DNA of 64,000 nt, taken from positions 59,302,946-59,366,945 of the forward strand of contig NC_079147.1 in NCBI RefSeq assembly GCF_945859685.1, in the 5' to 3' direction. Below the pieces are notes generated by a model that did no database searches, was not told where the DNA came from, and was given only the letters and a program-made list of their open reading frames with translations. Of the stretch, positions 1 through 12,248 are shown piece after piece. This DNA comes from Eupeodes corollae (taxonomy: Eukaryota > Arthropoda > Insecta > Diptera > Syrphidae). Within the stretch, counting starts at the first letter, position 1. Every line of letters starts with the position of its first letter. The translations under genes and the position numbers were made by a program.

Positions 1-3000
1 ACTCCTCAATTCTTCAGAAGCAAATCAAATGGATTATTATCTGTGAACCATTTTGGAAAGAAAAATCCAAATTTCACAACAGCCTCCCGACAATGAAGAA
101 ATCCATTATCCCTAAGTGAACTTTAATACCTTCATATTACGTTAGAGCAGCTTCCGATTGGTTTTTTGACCAACTCAAAGCAATGCTCAATGTGATTCTA
201 AATTTTTAATTACTGTCACACATTTTGTACACTGAAATAAATCCAAAACGAATCAATGACGGATTAGGTTACACTTCAAGTGCCGGACTATGTATTGTCT
301 TCTTTCGCCCTTTTAAGTTTAAGCCCCTTTCGCGCCCCTATTGGTTGGTTTATTCATTAGTTATAATTCATTTCTTAATGTATAATTAGATAAGGATTTC
401 ATACATGTTTTAAGTAAATCAAATTTGATTTGTTGTTGATTATTTATGATTTACCTCAATCGCTGCTTAATTTGCTGTCACTTTGGTTTATTTTTTAAAC
501 TTTTCTATCCAAACGTTTTCCTCTTTATTGGTTGATTCACCAACGATGCCCATATCGAGTAAGATAAAAACGTTTTCTCCATAAGCGAAATTGTTCGTTT
601 TTTTGCGTTTTCACTTAAAAAATAACCTTGAAATCAGTATGTAAATCTGAAAATATGTTAATATTGTCATCTTTTGACATCATAATTTCCTGGGAATTTT
701 GTGCTATTGTTGTTTTGAAAAGCCTAATTTCGTTTCTTTCGATTAACCGAATCATTTTATTTAATGTCTTCCTTTTTGTGTATCCTCAGTTTAGAGGAGT
801 CATATGCCTGTACTTTCTATTTCAAAGCTAAATGTTATGTCGCTTTTTATAGCAGCACATAGACCATCTTCAGTTATTGCATTTATAGGTCTTTTACCAT
901 TGTTGTTGTTACTTTGCATAACTCAAACTCACACTCTTTGCCCTTTGCTTATTCAAAATAGATTTATGCGCGATAAGAAATAAAACCAAAAAATCAAAAA
1001 AAAAATCCTTAAAAATAATAAAACAAAAATCTGAAATAATATTCGGATTCTCAACGAGACTCATACTTATGATGTACCACACCGTTGTACTACCTCTCTA
1101 GATGTCTATATGGATGGTGCTTGGCGTAAAATGGTACATATATCTACCCACCTTCCCTTCAACTAAGTATAGGGAAGTATATCATTCGGCACATCACATC
1201 GCCTTAGAAAAAGTGAACAATATAATAAATTTCAGCCATTTATCATAAAAAAGGACTCACTTGGATGGCTATGGCTATACGGCTATGGCTATGACAAGGA
1301 CTCGTGCTCTGATGGGAATGTTCTTGAGATGTATTTTTTTTGGCTTGATATTCCACAACACATCCTTGTTGTTGTCGTCATCTTCGTATCGTATATCAAG
1401 AGAAGTCCTGGCCGCTGTTCTTCAAATCGCTTGTTTGGCATTTGCCCTATACACACACTTTAAAGCCGCTCTCGTGTCGTGGTGGAGCGCGGCAAGGCGC
1501 AGTGCTCATCGTTTTGTGACATCATCATTTTGTTATTCAAATACGTATCCTTAAAGGACAAACTGGTACCCGGCGTGCGTCGCCTGCCGTCGTCGCCTTC
1601 GTTGTCTCCTTTTGCCGTCGCAGAGCACAGCACAGCACAGAATATTAATGTCCTTTTGTGTGAGATGTGATGATTCTAAAACTGAATGGGTGGTAGATAT
1701 ATAAATAAGGAGGAGAATATACCTATGTAGAGTGAAAAGCAGACGGTGTGTGAGGACATATGCTATGCAATGATTCTAGCAACATAGAAAAACGCGGCGT
1801 TGAAAACGTTTAGTGTCATTAAAAAGAAATTTCTGGTAATATGATTTCCGCAAGGATATCGTTTTGCAGGCGATTACATTTTGTTTTGTGTGTGTGATTT
1901 TTTTTTTTTTGTGCTCTTCTTGTGTACCGCTCGCTATCCTCTTGGTATATCAACACACAAAAGGTGTGTTGGGACAATATGATGTGAATGGAAATATGTC
2001 ATTGCAAGCTAATAAAGTACCATAAGCGCCGCGACGAGGACACACAATTGTATTAAATTATATTTCAGTTCATGTGCAAAATTTTGGTAAACTCATTTTA
2101 ACGTTATACATCAAGGATCTGCCTATAGATATGTTTATATCTATGAGTATTTATGCATAACAAATTGAATTATATTTGAATTTTTGTTTTGTTTTGTGTT
2201 TTGAATTTAACAAAAAAAAGCGGTGACAAAAAAAAGAAAAATGAATAATTCGTTTCTATTGCTGAAATTTACCGATAAGAGGTTGTCTTGGTATGATTAT
2301 TATTTAAAAGACCTTAGCTTTTTTATTTAACACTGACAGTAGATGAAAAGGACGAAAAACCTACAATAGGGAAGGTAGTATAAGATAGATAAGATTTTTG
2401 GAAACATTAATTTATTATAGAAAGATATCGTCGGGTCTAAAGTGTAAAAACCTGCAAGGCCATTTTTATGCCTTTTAGGCATTAAAGATTTTTAAATTTT
2501 GTTCAACAACATTTTCACTTGAGAATTGAGAAAAATTTATAGAAGAAAACTATTGTTTTTTTAAGTTTAAGAATATATGACACAATTGGTGTTTTAATAG
2601 CGTTCATTTTTGTAACCACATTTATTGCTTGTTTGAAATAAAAAGTGGAACCTTAGCTTTTTCTAGAAAGTCTCGTAGTATACAAAATTTACTAGAAATT
2701 ATTTGATAAAAATGATTTTTCAACATTAATGTAAGGCAAAGAATTGTGAAATCCGTACGTTCTCAAATTTAAAATGCATTTTTGTCCTCCATATTTTAAA
2801 AATCAGCAAAGATGTCGACTTGAAAAACTCTCGAAAACTCCCACTAATGGTTTTTGGCTTTAAACAAGTAACTAACAAAAGTGAAAACTGTCCCTAAATA
2901 TCCCAAAAAGCAAATATTGTTAACGACTTCCATTGAATTTTATTAAATTTTTGAAATGGTGAATTTTTTAAAGAAAAATCCAATTGACAGTGATTCTTAC

Positions 3001-3085
3001 AAAAGTTTAAGCCTTTGATTGATTGATTTAATGTTTCCATTTTCTAGACAGAAAACAGCTGAGATGTCAATTGTTGGCTGCATGG
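1..3085. other. AT-rich noncoding stretch, no gene seen
   Basis: No open frame here looks like a real protein: the longest are under 100 codons and low in complexity. A short GC-richer patch at about 1460-1640 contains the repeated words ggctatggctat (1265-1295) and cgtcgcctgccgtcgtcgcc (1578-1597). A/T runs are frequent. Nothing transposon-like could be recognised on either strand. The stretch could be intronic or intergenic. Confidence 0.6.
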
Positions 3086-3665
3086 TTAGGTTAGTTTAAA
3101 GGGGCTGTTCATGATGGAAACGGACACACCTAGGCCAGTTTAATGGCCATTGTGAGACCACATGAATCTTGATGCTTCCTTCTAAGCTCAATGGAACCAG
3201 TTTAAGTCCCTTACCAAACGTGAGAGGCCGATTATGCTGATATTATTTAGATCGTAGAGCAGGGCATGTACATAGAAGGTAAAGAATTGTTCCCGACTCT
3301 TCCTCGGCCATTCACCTTCTGCAAAAGTCATTTGAGAATACGCCTAGTCGCGTGGCGTGCTTTACTATTAGACAGTGTCCGGGTATGACACCCATTATCG
3401 AGCTTATATGGGATCTGCTAAGAGATAGCAACCACCTTGAAAGTTTTAAATTTATTGTCGGCCAGATGTTTTTTGTGACCTGACATGTGGTGATATTGTT
3501 CCTGTTTGCCTTCTTCATAGCGTCTTGCATTAGCAACAGTTTACATAGATTTGATAGCGGCCTGACTATCTGAGAAAATACGGATTTTAAATGTTGATGT
3601 AACATTTTCTTTAAGCCAGGACAAGACTTCTTTTATCGCCAAAAGTTCCGCCTAAAACACGCTAC
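3086..3665 (-). pseudogene. LOA-like LINE C-terminal fragment (RNase H remnant), internally deleted
   Basis: The minus strand starts at about 3660 with an RNase H-like block: AELLAIKEV, then a stretch ending IFSDSQAAIKSM, which holds the second and third acidic motifs of the domain. It then passes into a tail homologous to the LINE at 16245-17092. Both share words such as SSIxGxxxGHCLI and HAxRLGVxxNDFCR. The block that should carry the last RNase H motif (WLPGxRDIPGN in the other copy) is missing, so part of the domain was deleted. The element's 3' terminus is the inverted ggttaggtta at 3089-3098, matching the cctaacctaacc end of the other copy. Stops and frameshifts make it nonfunctional. 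The assignment to LOA/Bilbo-like elements is from memory of the family. Confidence 0.6.
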
Positions 3666-3959
3666 AATGATTCAAAAAGCGGCATAAGATACTTATTTCA
3701 GTCGTTGGCTGTATAGTTGCTCGAGTTCCTTTGATAGAAAAAAATATCATTTTAGCTTCTATTTCCAAGTGGTCTCATCCTTTTTAACTTAGCCAAGTTT
3801 TCAGAAATCGATTCATTTGCTTTAAAATATAACATACCTAAACGTCAAGTTTTCTTCTGAATTTTATTTGAAATTTGTTTTTATCAAACGTATTCAAGCT
3901 TATTATGCAAATAGGAGTTCAAATCGAAATGCATGTCATGTGCATTTTTTCGGTCAATT

Positions 3960-4510
3960 TTATCGACCAAATGTGCGTACAATCGAAAAACCTCCGACGC
4001 TTGTCGTTGATAAACATTATGCATGAGGACTAACATTATGTTACTTTCTTACAAGTTGCAATTCACTCAAGAACTAAAGCCTCTTGACCATTTAAAGCTT
4101 CGTCAAAAGTCAGAATTGTGTCAAGAAATGGCATCAGTGGATGATCAAGTTTTAATAAATAAAACTTTTAGTAATGAGACACACTTTCGCCTTAATGGAT
4201 TTGTCAATAAGCAGAATTTCTGCACTTGGACGGATGATAGTCCAAGAGTGATTGTCGAAAAACCAATGCACCCACAAAAAGTTACTGTTTGGTGCGGTCT
4301 ATGAGCTGGGGGATTATCGGGTCCTATTTTTCCCAAAAGGAGGTTATACGAGCTTTTGATGGCCCGAATTGAAAGATATGAATGTTGACAGTATGTATTT
4401 TCGACAGGTTGGATGCCACTCCGCTTACGCAACAGTGGCCAATTCAATTGCCGTATTATCTCACTTGTTGGTGATGTCAAATGCTGGCCAAGAGCAGAAG
4501 GATGAGATAA
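3960..4510 (+). pseudogene. Tc1/mariner-superfamily transposase fragment
   Basis: Part of a DDE/D transposase. In frame from about 4023 it reads KLQFTQELKPLDH, then a degraded catalytic segment (FSNETHFRLNGFVNKQNF, where relatives have FSDEAH), then EKPMHPQKVTVWCGL. It continues after a stop with AGG, and in other frames with MYFRQVGCHSAYAT, corresponding to the QQDGATCHTA region, and a final word like the one before the last catalytic aspartate (GDVKCWP). The N-terminal DNA-binding part and the C-terminus are missing. The first acidic residue is changed from D to N. No terminal inverted repeats were found. It ends shortly before the LINE fragment that follows. The same family appears at 10970-12246 and 30690-31400. 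Confidence 0.7.
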
Positions 4511-4589
4511 TTCGGCACAATAAATTCATAGAACCTAATTCATGACCTAATTTCATGAGGTCATTAGACCAAAATTTTGATCCAGACAT

Positions 4590-6165
4590 AGTTGAACCAT
4601 ACCAATATTATCATAACAAAAAGAATTGAGCATAACTTCTGAACTCAACATTCATAAATTCGCTGGCCCAGATAGTATCCCCGCTATTATTTTGAAGAGG
4701 TGTTCTTCCACGCTAGCAAAACCACTGCGTAAGCTTTTCCATCTATCCTACTCTTCTGGGCTCGTTCCGAGTAGTTGGAAAACTGCATTTGTTCAGCTAA
4801 TTCTAAAAAAAGGCGAAACGGCACTAACGTCCCTTCTTTCTAAGGTCATGAAAACGCTGATTAATTATCAGCTTAAAAAATGTCTTGAGGAACGAAAGCT
4901 TCTTAATGACCGGTAATACAGCTTTCGTAGCAATAGGTCCAGTGGAACAGATCTTTACCTCGTTTTGGAGAAAGTAAGATTATTGCACTTGATATTTCAA
5001 AGACATTTGATAAAGTCTGGCATCTTGCTCTCTTATCGAAAATGCGTGCTTTCGGTATTGACGAATTTCTTCTTCGTTGGATCAGAAATTTTCTTTCGAA
5101 ACGTTCAATACAAGTTGTTTTGGACGGATTCAAGTCTGAAACTCATAAAATAAACGCTGGTGTGCCACAGGGCTCCGTTTTTTCTCCGACCCTCTTCCTC
5201 ATTTTTATAAATGATCTTCTGTCTGGTATATCTAATCCAATACTTTGTTTCGCTGACGATATCACTCATAGCGTTTCATATTCGTTTCCAGACTCACAAC
5301 CCTCCTCTTCGGATGTGGAATTGCAACGGCAAAATATGATAAGCTCATTAAATTCCGACCTACACAGCATTGTACAATGTGGAATAAAAAATGGTGTGGA
5401 ATTTAATGCTTCGAAAACGCAATGCTGTCGTGCATCGTTAAAGCGAGATAAACCGTCTTTGCCACTATCCATAAGTGGCACTTGCATCAACGAAACAGAA
5501 AATCTTGACATCCTCGGAATGTGCATCAGCAACCACCTTTTGTGGAGCGATCACATACGCGATGTTGCCAAAAATGCCGCAAGATGTCTAGGTTTTTTGA
5601 GACGTTGCAAGAAATTTTTCTCTCCGTCTGATCTGGCTACAATCTACAAAACCTATATACGTCCGAAACTTGAATATAACTCTCATCTCTGGGCTGGTGC
5701 TCCAGTAACTTATTTAAGCCTCTTGGACAGTATTCAAAAAAGAGCTTTTAAAATGATTGGTGACATTAACATCTTCAACTCGTTTACATCACTCGAACAT
5801 CGACGCAAGGTTTCTTGTCTCACCCTTTCTATCGTTATTTTAACGGACTATGCTCTAGTGAAATAGACAGTTGCATTCCACCCCTTGAAGAATTTAACCG
5901 TAATACCCGCGCTTCTAGGAATGCCCATCAGTTTACCCTTGAGCCCAACTTCGGCCGTTTTTTTTTAGCCGTACTACGCGAATGTGGAACGTCTTTCCAC
6001 GCTCTATCTTTCCCTGTCATTGCAATGTTAGAAATTTAAAACCAATGTACAACGACACCTCCTATCCAACCCTTTCCTCTTTTCCTAATACTCACACTGT
6101 GTCTTTGGCATATTAAAGGTATAAAAAACCTTTTTAGTGTTTGCTAATTATAAAAAAAAAAATTG
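4590..6165 (+). pseudogene. 5'-truncated LINE reverse transcriptase (CR1/Jockey group), frameshifted
   Basis: Remnant of a non-LTR retrotransposon pol protein without its endonuclease. The first block (4626-4916) has the finger region, with KFAGPDSIPAIILK and VPSSWKTAFV. After a stop at 4915 and a frame change, a 274-codon frame (5042-5866) carries the palm motifs GVPQGSVFSPTLF and the catalytic FADD box at about 5251, then thumb sequence with IRPKLEYNSHLWAG. A frameshift near 5820 moves the C-terminus (FYRYFNGLCSSEI, ASRNAHQFTLEPNFGRF) into the next frame. That part ends at the TAA at 6113-6115 and is followed by a short A-rich tail near 6150. The catalytic box is intact but the reading frame is broken at least twice. 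The 57120-57960 fragment is a worse copy of the same family. The exact clade (Kiri or Daphne-like) is a guess. Confidence 0.75.
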
Positions 6166-6225
6166 TGTTTACTTCAGAATCGACATTGGCCATTCCCTTA
6201 AAATGAAACGACCCTTTGCTTTCAA

Positions 6226-6425
6226 TAGTTGAACCCGTGGCTTTATGAATAGTGCGCAGGAGTCATTCTAGAGGTCCTTGGTTCGATTCCTGCTTGAGCA
6301 ACTTAATTTTTTTTTCAATTGTACTTCTTCTTAGGATCATTTAAAAAATCCTCCAAAACTCATTCTTGTCATGAAATGTACTCTCTCAAATTAGCCGTTC
6401 TGTTTTCGTAATCGCAACAAAATGT
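6226..6425 (+). repeat. tRNA-derived SINE, copy 1 (truncated)
   Basis: Begins with accc(g)tggc followed by a sequence resembling an internal A box. A perfect B-box match, GGTTCGATTCC, lies at 6280-6290, the RNA polymerase III signature of tRNA-derived SINEs. The body (cattcttgtcatgaaatg, then tctcaaattagccgttc) aligns with copies at 35402-35692 and, inverted, at 50881-51162, 54503-56365 and 61679-61822. The 3' portion with the shared tail is absent or too diverged to see. It is not a functional tRNA gene: the acceptor arm does not close. Confidence 0.75.
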
Positions 6426-6429
6426 TGCT

Positions 6430-9400
6430 ACATTTTTCTGGGGATGAGTTTTTTTCTAGTATAACGTATATTGGAGGTTTGTGTTGAAATGGGCTACGTT
6501 TACTACTTTACAAAACATTCCAGACGGTTCATCCCCTCAACCTTATCTTATCCTAAAACTGCTTATGAAGAAAAATAGAACTCATCCCAAAAAATACGAA
6601 ATACCGGGAAAATAACTTATCGAAGGAAATGGTTTGTGTATTTGATTAGTTCTATCAAACGCACAAACCATTTCTGTTGGTGTAATGTTTTCCCAGTATA
6701 TCTTTTTTATTATAATAAAAAGTTAAGTTTTTCGAAAATAATTAATTATTATTCAATAAAAATTCAGTTTGAAAAAAAAAAACAGAACATTCTCTTTCTT
6801 TCGACACTTTTATTGTTAAAAATGGTACAATGTGAGAGAAAAGGGGCACTTAAAAACGTAATAATATATATTATGATTAATTACCTGTTTTCTTATTCAA
6901 CTTAAGTTCCTTGCAACCCTGGTATCGCAGGAAAAGAAAAATTATTTTAAACTATCATATAAACAACTGCTATACTTTAAACACCACCTTGATTAGTATC
7001 TTCTTTATCTTATATCAAAGAAGTTACGTTTCATAAAATTTTGCTATTAATTAACCCTTATTTGAAGTCCTTTGACATGAGCATATTCCACGATTTAATA
7101 TACCTTACCTAGTCCTTTTTTTCAAAAAAAAAAAAACAAGGAATAGAGATAGAGAAAGGAAATTATGGACTATTGTGTAGCCTTATTCCCATCAAGCCAA
7201 GATCATAGGCAAAGATACCTGCTACCTTGATTTCTTTAGTTTTTTTTTTAACTTTCTTTCTTTTCTTTGACTTAACTTTTTTCTTTTCTTACACCGACAT
7301 CGCGCGTCCTTAAGAATATTTTATATAAGCTTTATTGCTGACGAGGATAAAATTATGCACTTTGACTAATTTATGTTCTTTCTTCGTTTTTCTTTTATTT
7401 TTAAGGATGCTAAAATTTGTTTCGCGCTTGTTTTTATAAATTATCCTGACGGTAAATTAAATTACAACAAAAACGAAGTTTAAAAAAATCACTGAATTTC
7501 TATACAAAGCAGCGTTATCTCTGAAAAGATTTAATTATTTATTTAGCCTCTAGATGAGACGAAAATACTACCGTGACCGTTCGTTGTCGTCATATCGCCT
7601 AGCTAAAAATTGCTAAATAAATCGCTCATTCCCTTACTGTCGATTATAGAAGGTAGATAGAAGTAAAACAAAGCTTAAAGTTGAATTGAGTCTAAATTCC
7701 AAATTAAATTCCAATGTTGAACCCTAGAAAACCACCATCAGCCAAAAACAAATAATAATAACCAAAAAATAGGGTCGACCACGAAAAAAGGGTTTATTCG
7801 TGATTTTTATTGTTGAAAAATACTGGGTACATAATTTGGTTGCGAATTAGGGTAACGAGGTCGAATTCTATTTTATTTTATTTTCCCATCCTGCAGACTG
7901 TTGCTTGCTTGTGGGCAGAAACGAAGAGACGGATTTTGAGGTACGAGATACCATATCGACACGACTAGAACTCTGACGGACGTGACGGGCGAAAATTAAA
8001 GTGACGTCGGACGGCGCGGCGCGGCGGTGCTTCGGACGACGGACAGTCCATTTCATGCGGTTGGTTTTTCACTGCACAAGCCGTCCTAGGCCCTCATCAT
8101 CAGTACCATCCATAGCGCATATAGTATTAGACGAGAAGAGGATTAGAAAAGACTCTTCTCATAAACAAAAACGTTGACTATGCGGTGGCCCATTTTGGCA
8201 TCCATGGGTTATAAAATATTCAAGGTTGTAATTAGGCTATGAAATGGTGGCTGAGCTCCTCTCTCTCTTTTTTTATCTCTCTGTGTGGAAGTGGTGAGGT
8301 TTTTAAACGCAAGTCGAGTTATTAAAAATTTAAATGTGCTATGGGACAGGAAATGAGTTAAGATCCTTTCAAAAAAGGTAATCGTGTTGGCCGTTGACGG
8401 GACGGTGAAAGGCAAGACGAAAGCGAAGACTAAAGCATGAGAATTTTGTAGGAGTGATGGGCTTTATTATTTCCTATATAGATACCTTACCTAGTACTGG
8501 TGTATAGGTTGAAAACCTTGGCTATTATTCTGAGGTATTGAAGTTTTATACCAAAACATTAATGATTTTTACCGCACGTTGTTTTCTTTTCTCTTACATA
8601 AACTTGTATGTATGAATATAGCTGTTAAGTTATTAAGACTTAGATATTTTATTTTGGGGTTGTCTTTTCTCGCAATTTATTTTTGGGTTTTGGTTTTATT
8701 GAAATTTTGTTGTTTTTTTTTTCTTTCTTTTAATTTTAATCAACGCAGTTTTCTGCATGGGTGCAATATTTGAGGAGGGTGGTTTCTTAAGTAATGAGTT
8801 GGTGTTTGGTGGGTGGTTTACAGGTGATCCGACGACGATATAACAAGACGTTATCAAAAATAAATTGATATCTTAAAAAAAAGGTACGTAAGTTGTATAA
8901 GGTTGATTTTGAGAATAGGCAAAGAATGATTAATTAATTTTTCTGAACCCGGATGATGAGAGATTAAATTGTCTTGGGAAGAATAAGATTTCATGTTAGG
9001 TATTTGTGTGCCTAGGTACCCAAAATGGAATATATTATGAAGTTGTAAGCTTTTTCTGCTGGCTTGCACTGACGAATTACCTTATGGAAAGATGAAACTT
9101 TACATATTTAATTAAAAAAAGAATTGAATAAAGGATACAATCAGGTGGAAAGAGAAAGTCGTTCACCTTTTATGTTTACATTATAAAAAAAGATATATCG
9201 AAACCGTTTAGGCTGTAGATTGGTCATTCCCAAACTCTAGAATAGTTCTAAGTTTGCATAGTTTAAAAAATCTGAGAAAATGAAAATAATTCGTATAGAA
9301 CTGGCGACTCATAAATTACTAGATAAAAGTCATAAAAGATCATGCATTGGTTATATCGGACACTCTTAAAGCTCATGTGGATTGGTATGGTCTAAAATTT

Positions 9401-9855
9401 TTGATAACTTTGTTTTTTGACCAATTGTATGTTTCGATTTTAGTTGTTCCATTACAGTTCAAAACTATAAATTAAAAATTCACTTCAAACTCCGACAAAG
9501 TTGGACTTAGGCCTAGTTCTGCATTTTAACATCCTCAACTTTTAATTTTAAGTCATTTTAATTTGGAATTTAGTAAAAATGTTCGGTGTGTGAAATTCCT
9601 CAAAAACTAAAGGCTACTTTAAAAGCTTGTTTGTTTACATTAAACATAAAAATTTATTTTCATTGACAAATTTCAATAAGAACAGTTTTGGGTGGTCTTG
9701 GATTTTATCGTTTTTTGTTTTCGAAGTTTAGCCATTGTTTAAAACAATTTTATTTTACTAAACGTAAAAAGCTCCGGCAAAAAGGTCTTCCATATTTTAA
9801 AAGGCAATGGGAAATAAATAAACCAGACTTTTTGGGTTTCCTAGTAAACAGATTT
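6430..9855. other. AT-rich noncoding stretch, no gene seen
   Basis: No supportable gene. There is a GC-richer patch at about 7980-8050 with ggcgcggcgcggcgg. The word taccttacctag occurs at 7101 and 8483, and again at 20474. Short open frames at 6636-6905 and 8579-8773 are A/T-biased and start at ordinary chance positions. Confidence 0.55.
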
Positions 9856-9859
9856 ATGT

Positions 9860-10000
9860 TGTCTTGAGGAAGGTTTCAATGATGCGACAGTAGCGATCCG
9901 CATTAACTGTACCTTTTTGCCCATTTTTTTGAAAACAACAGCACACCAAACTGTCACATAAGGGCCACGCCATTATGATTACTAAAAACGGCACGTAGAT
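9860..10000 (-). pseudogene. Short Tc1/mariner-like transposase relic
   Basis: On the minus strand between about 9990 and 9870 the translation reads VTVWCAVVFKKMGKK. After a one-base shift it continues with NADRYCRIIETFLK. This is the pattern that follows the first catalytic aspartate in the local Tc1/mariner family (compare VTVWCGL at about 4280-4300, and a similar block near 30850). Only about 45 codons are recognisable and no ends were found, so the call is tentative. Confidence 0.4.
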
Positions 10001-10457
10001 CTCTATCTATCTATTCCCAGAATACCATTTTCACTATAAATAGCTTTCCATATAAACGTCTAAAAATACGAAAAGTTTTTTTGTCAGACCCTGTACTATC
10101 GGCCCACAGAAATCACGTCGTTGCCTATAGTTTATTAATTAAGGCTGCTGAATCAATTTAATATCGTAGAAGTGCAATCCCGCGTCGAATGAAGCATTTC
10201 AAAATACGTCAAGTTGTCTTCTGTGAATGAACGCATAGGTTTTTCTTTAAGTTCAAATACGTTCAATTAATTTATCAACGGTCTCAGAGTTATTAACCAC
10301 ATTGCTTGGAAAAGTAACCTCGGTAAAACGATTATATTGAATGTAAAATCACGTAGAAGGCTGCCGACACAAAACAATTATTTTTGGTTAAAACAAAGTT
10401 GAAAGTTGTAGCTTTTTGTTTTAAATCTTCTGCCTTTTTTGAAAGATATTTATTACT

Positions 10458-10967
10458 TAAGGTGGCGCTACTGTCCAGGACGAACCTTGAGCCGTAACCA
10501 AAGTTCAAAACCTGAGTCGCGATCTTCCTCTACTGCGAAGTACCTCGAGATTGGATTAAAAGATCTCACGGGCTAAAGCGTTAATGTGCATTTGCTATCA
10601 AAATCGTTTTGTTTGTATTCTTTTGACCAGAATAGTGTCGCTGTACAGCCCCTACAGTTTGTCGTTGTATCTTATCCCTCACTTTATATCTATGAAGACG
10701 AGACCTAAACCACCCAAAACGTTCCAAAAACGTTTTCATCATGCCTGACAAGTTTCAAGGCTCAGCGCCTTTAATGAGAACCTGTTTAATGAATGTCTTT
10801 AAATGGTGACTTTGAATGGTAGAAAGAGTGCTTTCTAAGTCCAGAGAAGAAGCCATTTTAGAAGTTATTTTCCGTTGGATTTCAAAAACTACTTCAAAGT
10901 TATAGTTGTCAATGTTGGCATTTTGTCTAAGACGTCATCGTTCAATGTTCTTTCTTGATAACACATT
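10458..10967 (-). pseudogene. RTE-like LINE, C-terminal and 3'-terminal part
   Basis: The minus strand runs from 10967 down with LSRKNIER, then NYNFEVV and RKITSKMASSLDLES, the region after the RT palm in the local RTE-like LINEs. It ends in a degraded C-terminus. At 10460 the inverted 3' tail starts with ggtggcgctactgtccagga, close to the SINE tail. The other part of this LINE lies at 12249-12565; the two halves were separated by the transposon at 10970-12246. Several frameshifts are present. Confidence 0.65.
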
Positions 10968-10971
10968 TACA

Positions 10972-11000
10972 AGGGTTTTTAGCAGGTACGCTACAAAAGT
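10972..11000 (+). repeat. Left terminal inverted repeat of the Tc1/mariner element
   Basis: The left end reads inward from agggtttttagcaggtacgc. It pairs with the complement of 12216-12244 with about 8 mismatches in 29 bases, and lies two bases inside the flanking TA. Confidence 0.7.
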
Positions 11001-11088
11001 AGAGCGATAGGGACAGCAAACAACACCATATTTCTTGCCGCTCTTTTGACATTTCTCTTCAGTAAGGTTTACCATTTCATGATGGAAA

Positions 11089-12170
11089 GAAATACTGTCA
11101 ACAAAGGGTCGATATTATTAAAATTTACCACCGAAATTCGGAGTCAGTGGCCTCAACGTTAAGAGAGTTACGTCAAATTTATGGTCGAAATAATCGTCCT
11201 AGCAGATCAACAATTGAGCGTCTAGTATCCAAATTTGAATCCACAGGCACAGTTCCCGTGCTAGTGAGACAAAGAAGTGCCCGTAGTGTCGAGAATATTG
11301 CTGCCGCTGAGGCTTCAGTTGCAGAAAGCTCAAATGTGTCTCTCACACGTTGTTCTCAAACGTTAAGCATCTCTGAAGCCGTTGTGGCGAATTTTGCGAA
11401 AATATTTAAGCCTAAATCATTACAAGATTAAATTGAAGCATTAACTGAAGCCGCTTGACCACCAAATGCGTCGTTTGGGCGTGAATTGGGGTCAGCAACA
11501 ACTTGAAAGTGATTCGGATTTTCATCACCAAATCATCTTCAGCGATGAGGCTCATTACTGGCTGAATGGCTTCGTCAATAAACAAAATATGCGGTATCGA
11601 TCACTCACCAATCCAAAAGTACTCCATGAGTCATCAATGCATACGGAAAAAATTACGGTTTGGTGGGGTTGATCGGCAGGTGGCGTTAATGGGCCGTACT
11701 TCTTCCGTGATGATCAAGACCGGCACGTTGCTATGAATCGGGATCGCTACCGTTCAAAGATAGCCGAATATTTTGGCCGCAATTGGATGACATGGAAGAC
11801 ACGTGATTCCAACAGGACGGCCGGAGCGGCGCGGCGTGGTACCACAAGCTAAACAGCGAATGTCACAAACAATTTATTGGAAACCAAGTTTGTGGAACGT
11901 GTTACCTCACGAAATGGTCCAGTCGCTTGATCGCCTCGGTCGTGCGATTTGACGCCCTTATACTATTTCCTGTGGGGCTATGTCAAGTCTATGATCTATG
12001 CCAACAAGCCAGCGAGTATTGATGAACTTCGAACGAATATCGAACTTGAAATTGCAAAGGTATCGGCCCATTTTCGCTTCAAAGATTCTGGACATCTGGA
12101 AGCGTGTACGTGCAAAAGAAATCGAGTTTCATACATAATGGCATCAAACGTATTTTCACATGAATAAAGA
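11089..12170 (+). pseudogene. Tc1/mariner-superfamily transposase, frameshifted
   Basis: Cut-and-paste transposase remnant. An N-terminal helix-turn-helix-like region runs from about 11089 to 11431 in one frame, with VDIIKIYHRNSESVAST, then RQIYGRNNRPSRSTIERL and RSARSVENIAAAEASV. After stops, the catalytic core resumes at 11466 with FSDEAHYWLNGFVNKQN, which contains the first catalytic aspartate, and KITVWWG. GPYFFRDD and the second catalytic region at about 11811 (FQQDG) follow. The sequence after that is scrambled by a GC-rich change at about 11820-11845. The third acidic region reads CDLTPLYYFLWGYVK at about 11945-11985. Multiple frameshifts and stops make it inactive. It could be assigned to a mariner-like DDxD subgroup, but the residue spacing cannot be measured reliably here. 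Confidence 0.75.
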
Positions 12171-12215
12171 ATTACATTGATATCTAAAACCGTTTTGTTT
12201 TATTTAAAAAAAAAA

Positions 12216-12244
12216 ACTTTTTTAGCGCTTTTATTAAAAATCCT
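12216..12244 (-). repeat. Right terminal inverted repeat of the Tc1/mariner element
   Basis: Read inward on the minus strand it starts aggatttttaataaaagcgc and matches the left end at 10972-11000. A TA follows at 12247-12248. Confidence 0.7.
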
Positions 12245-12248
12245 GATA

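Larger units (their letters stand above)
10970..12246 (+). mobile_element. Full-length decayed Tc1/mariner-superfamily element
   Basis: A 1277-bp DNA transposon bounded by TA dinucleotides (10968-10969 and 12247-12248). Its ends are imperfect inverted repeats: 10972-11000 and the complement of 12216-12244 agree at about 21 of 29 positions, including the blocks agg-ttttta and cgcta-aaaagt. It carries one degraded transposase gene. It sits inside an RTE-like LINE of opposite orientation: joining the flanks restores the LINE sequence around the residues KY and LSRKNIER. Length and TA target are typical of mariner-type elements. Confidence 0.8.

Noticed and set aside
1261..1670. Possible small membrane-protein gene in the GC-richer patch
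   Set aside because: The hydrophobic stretch is short, the frame at 1261 opens on TTG, and two overlapping frames are equally open.
6280..6290. Perfect tRNA B box suggesting a functional tRNA gene
   Set aside because: The upstream part does not fold into acceptor and D arms and the same block recurs as a dispersed repeat; it is a SINE head.
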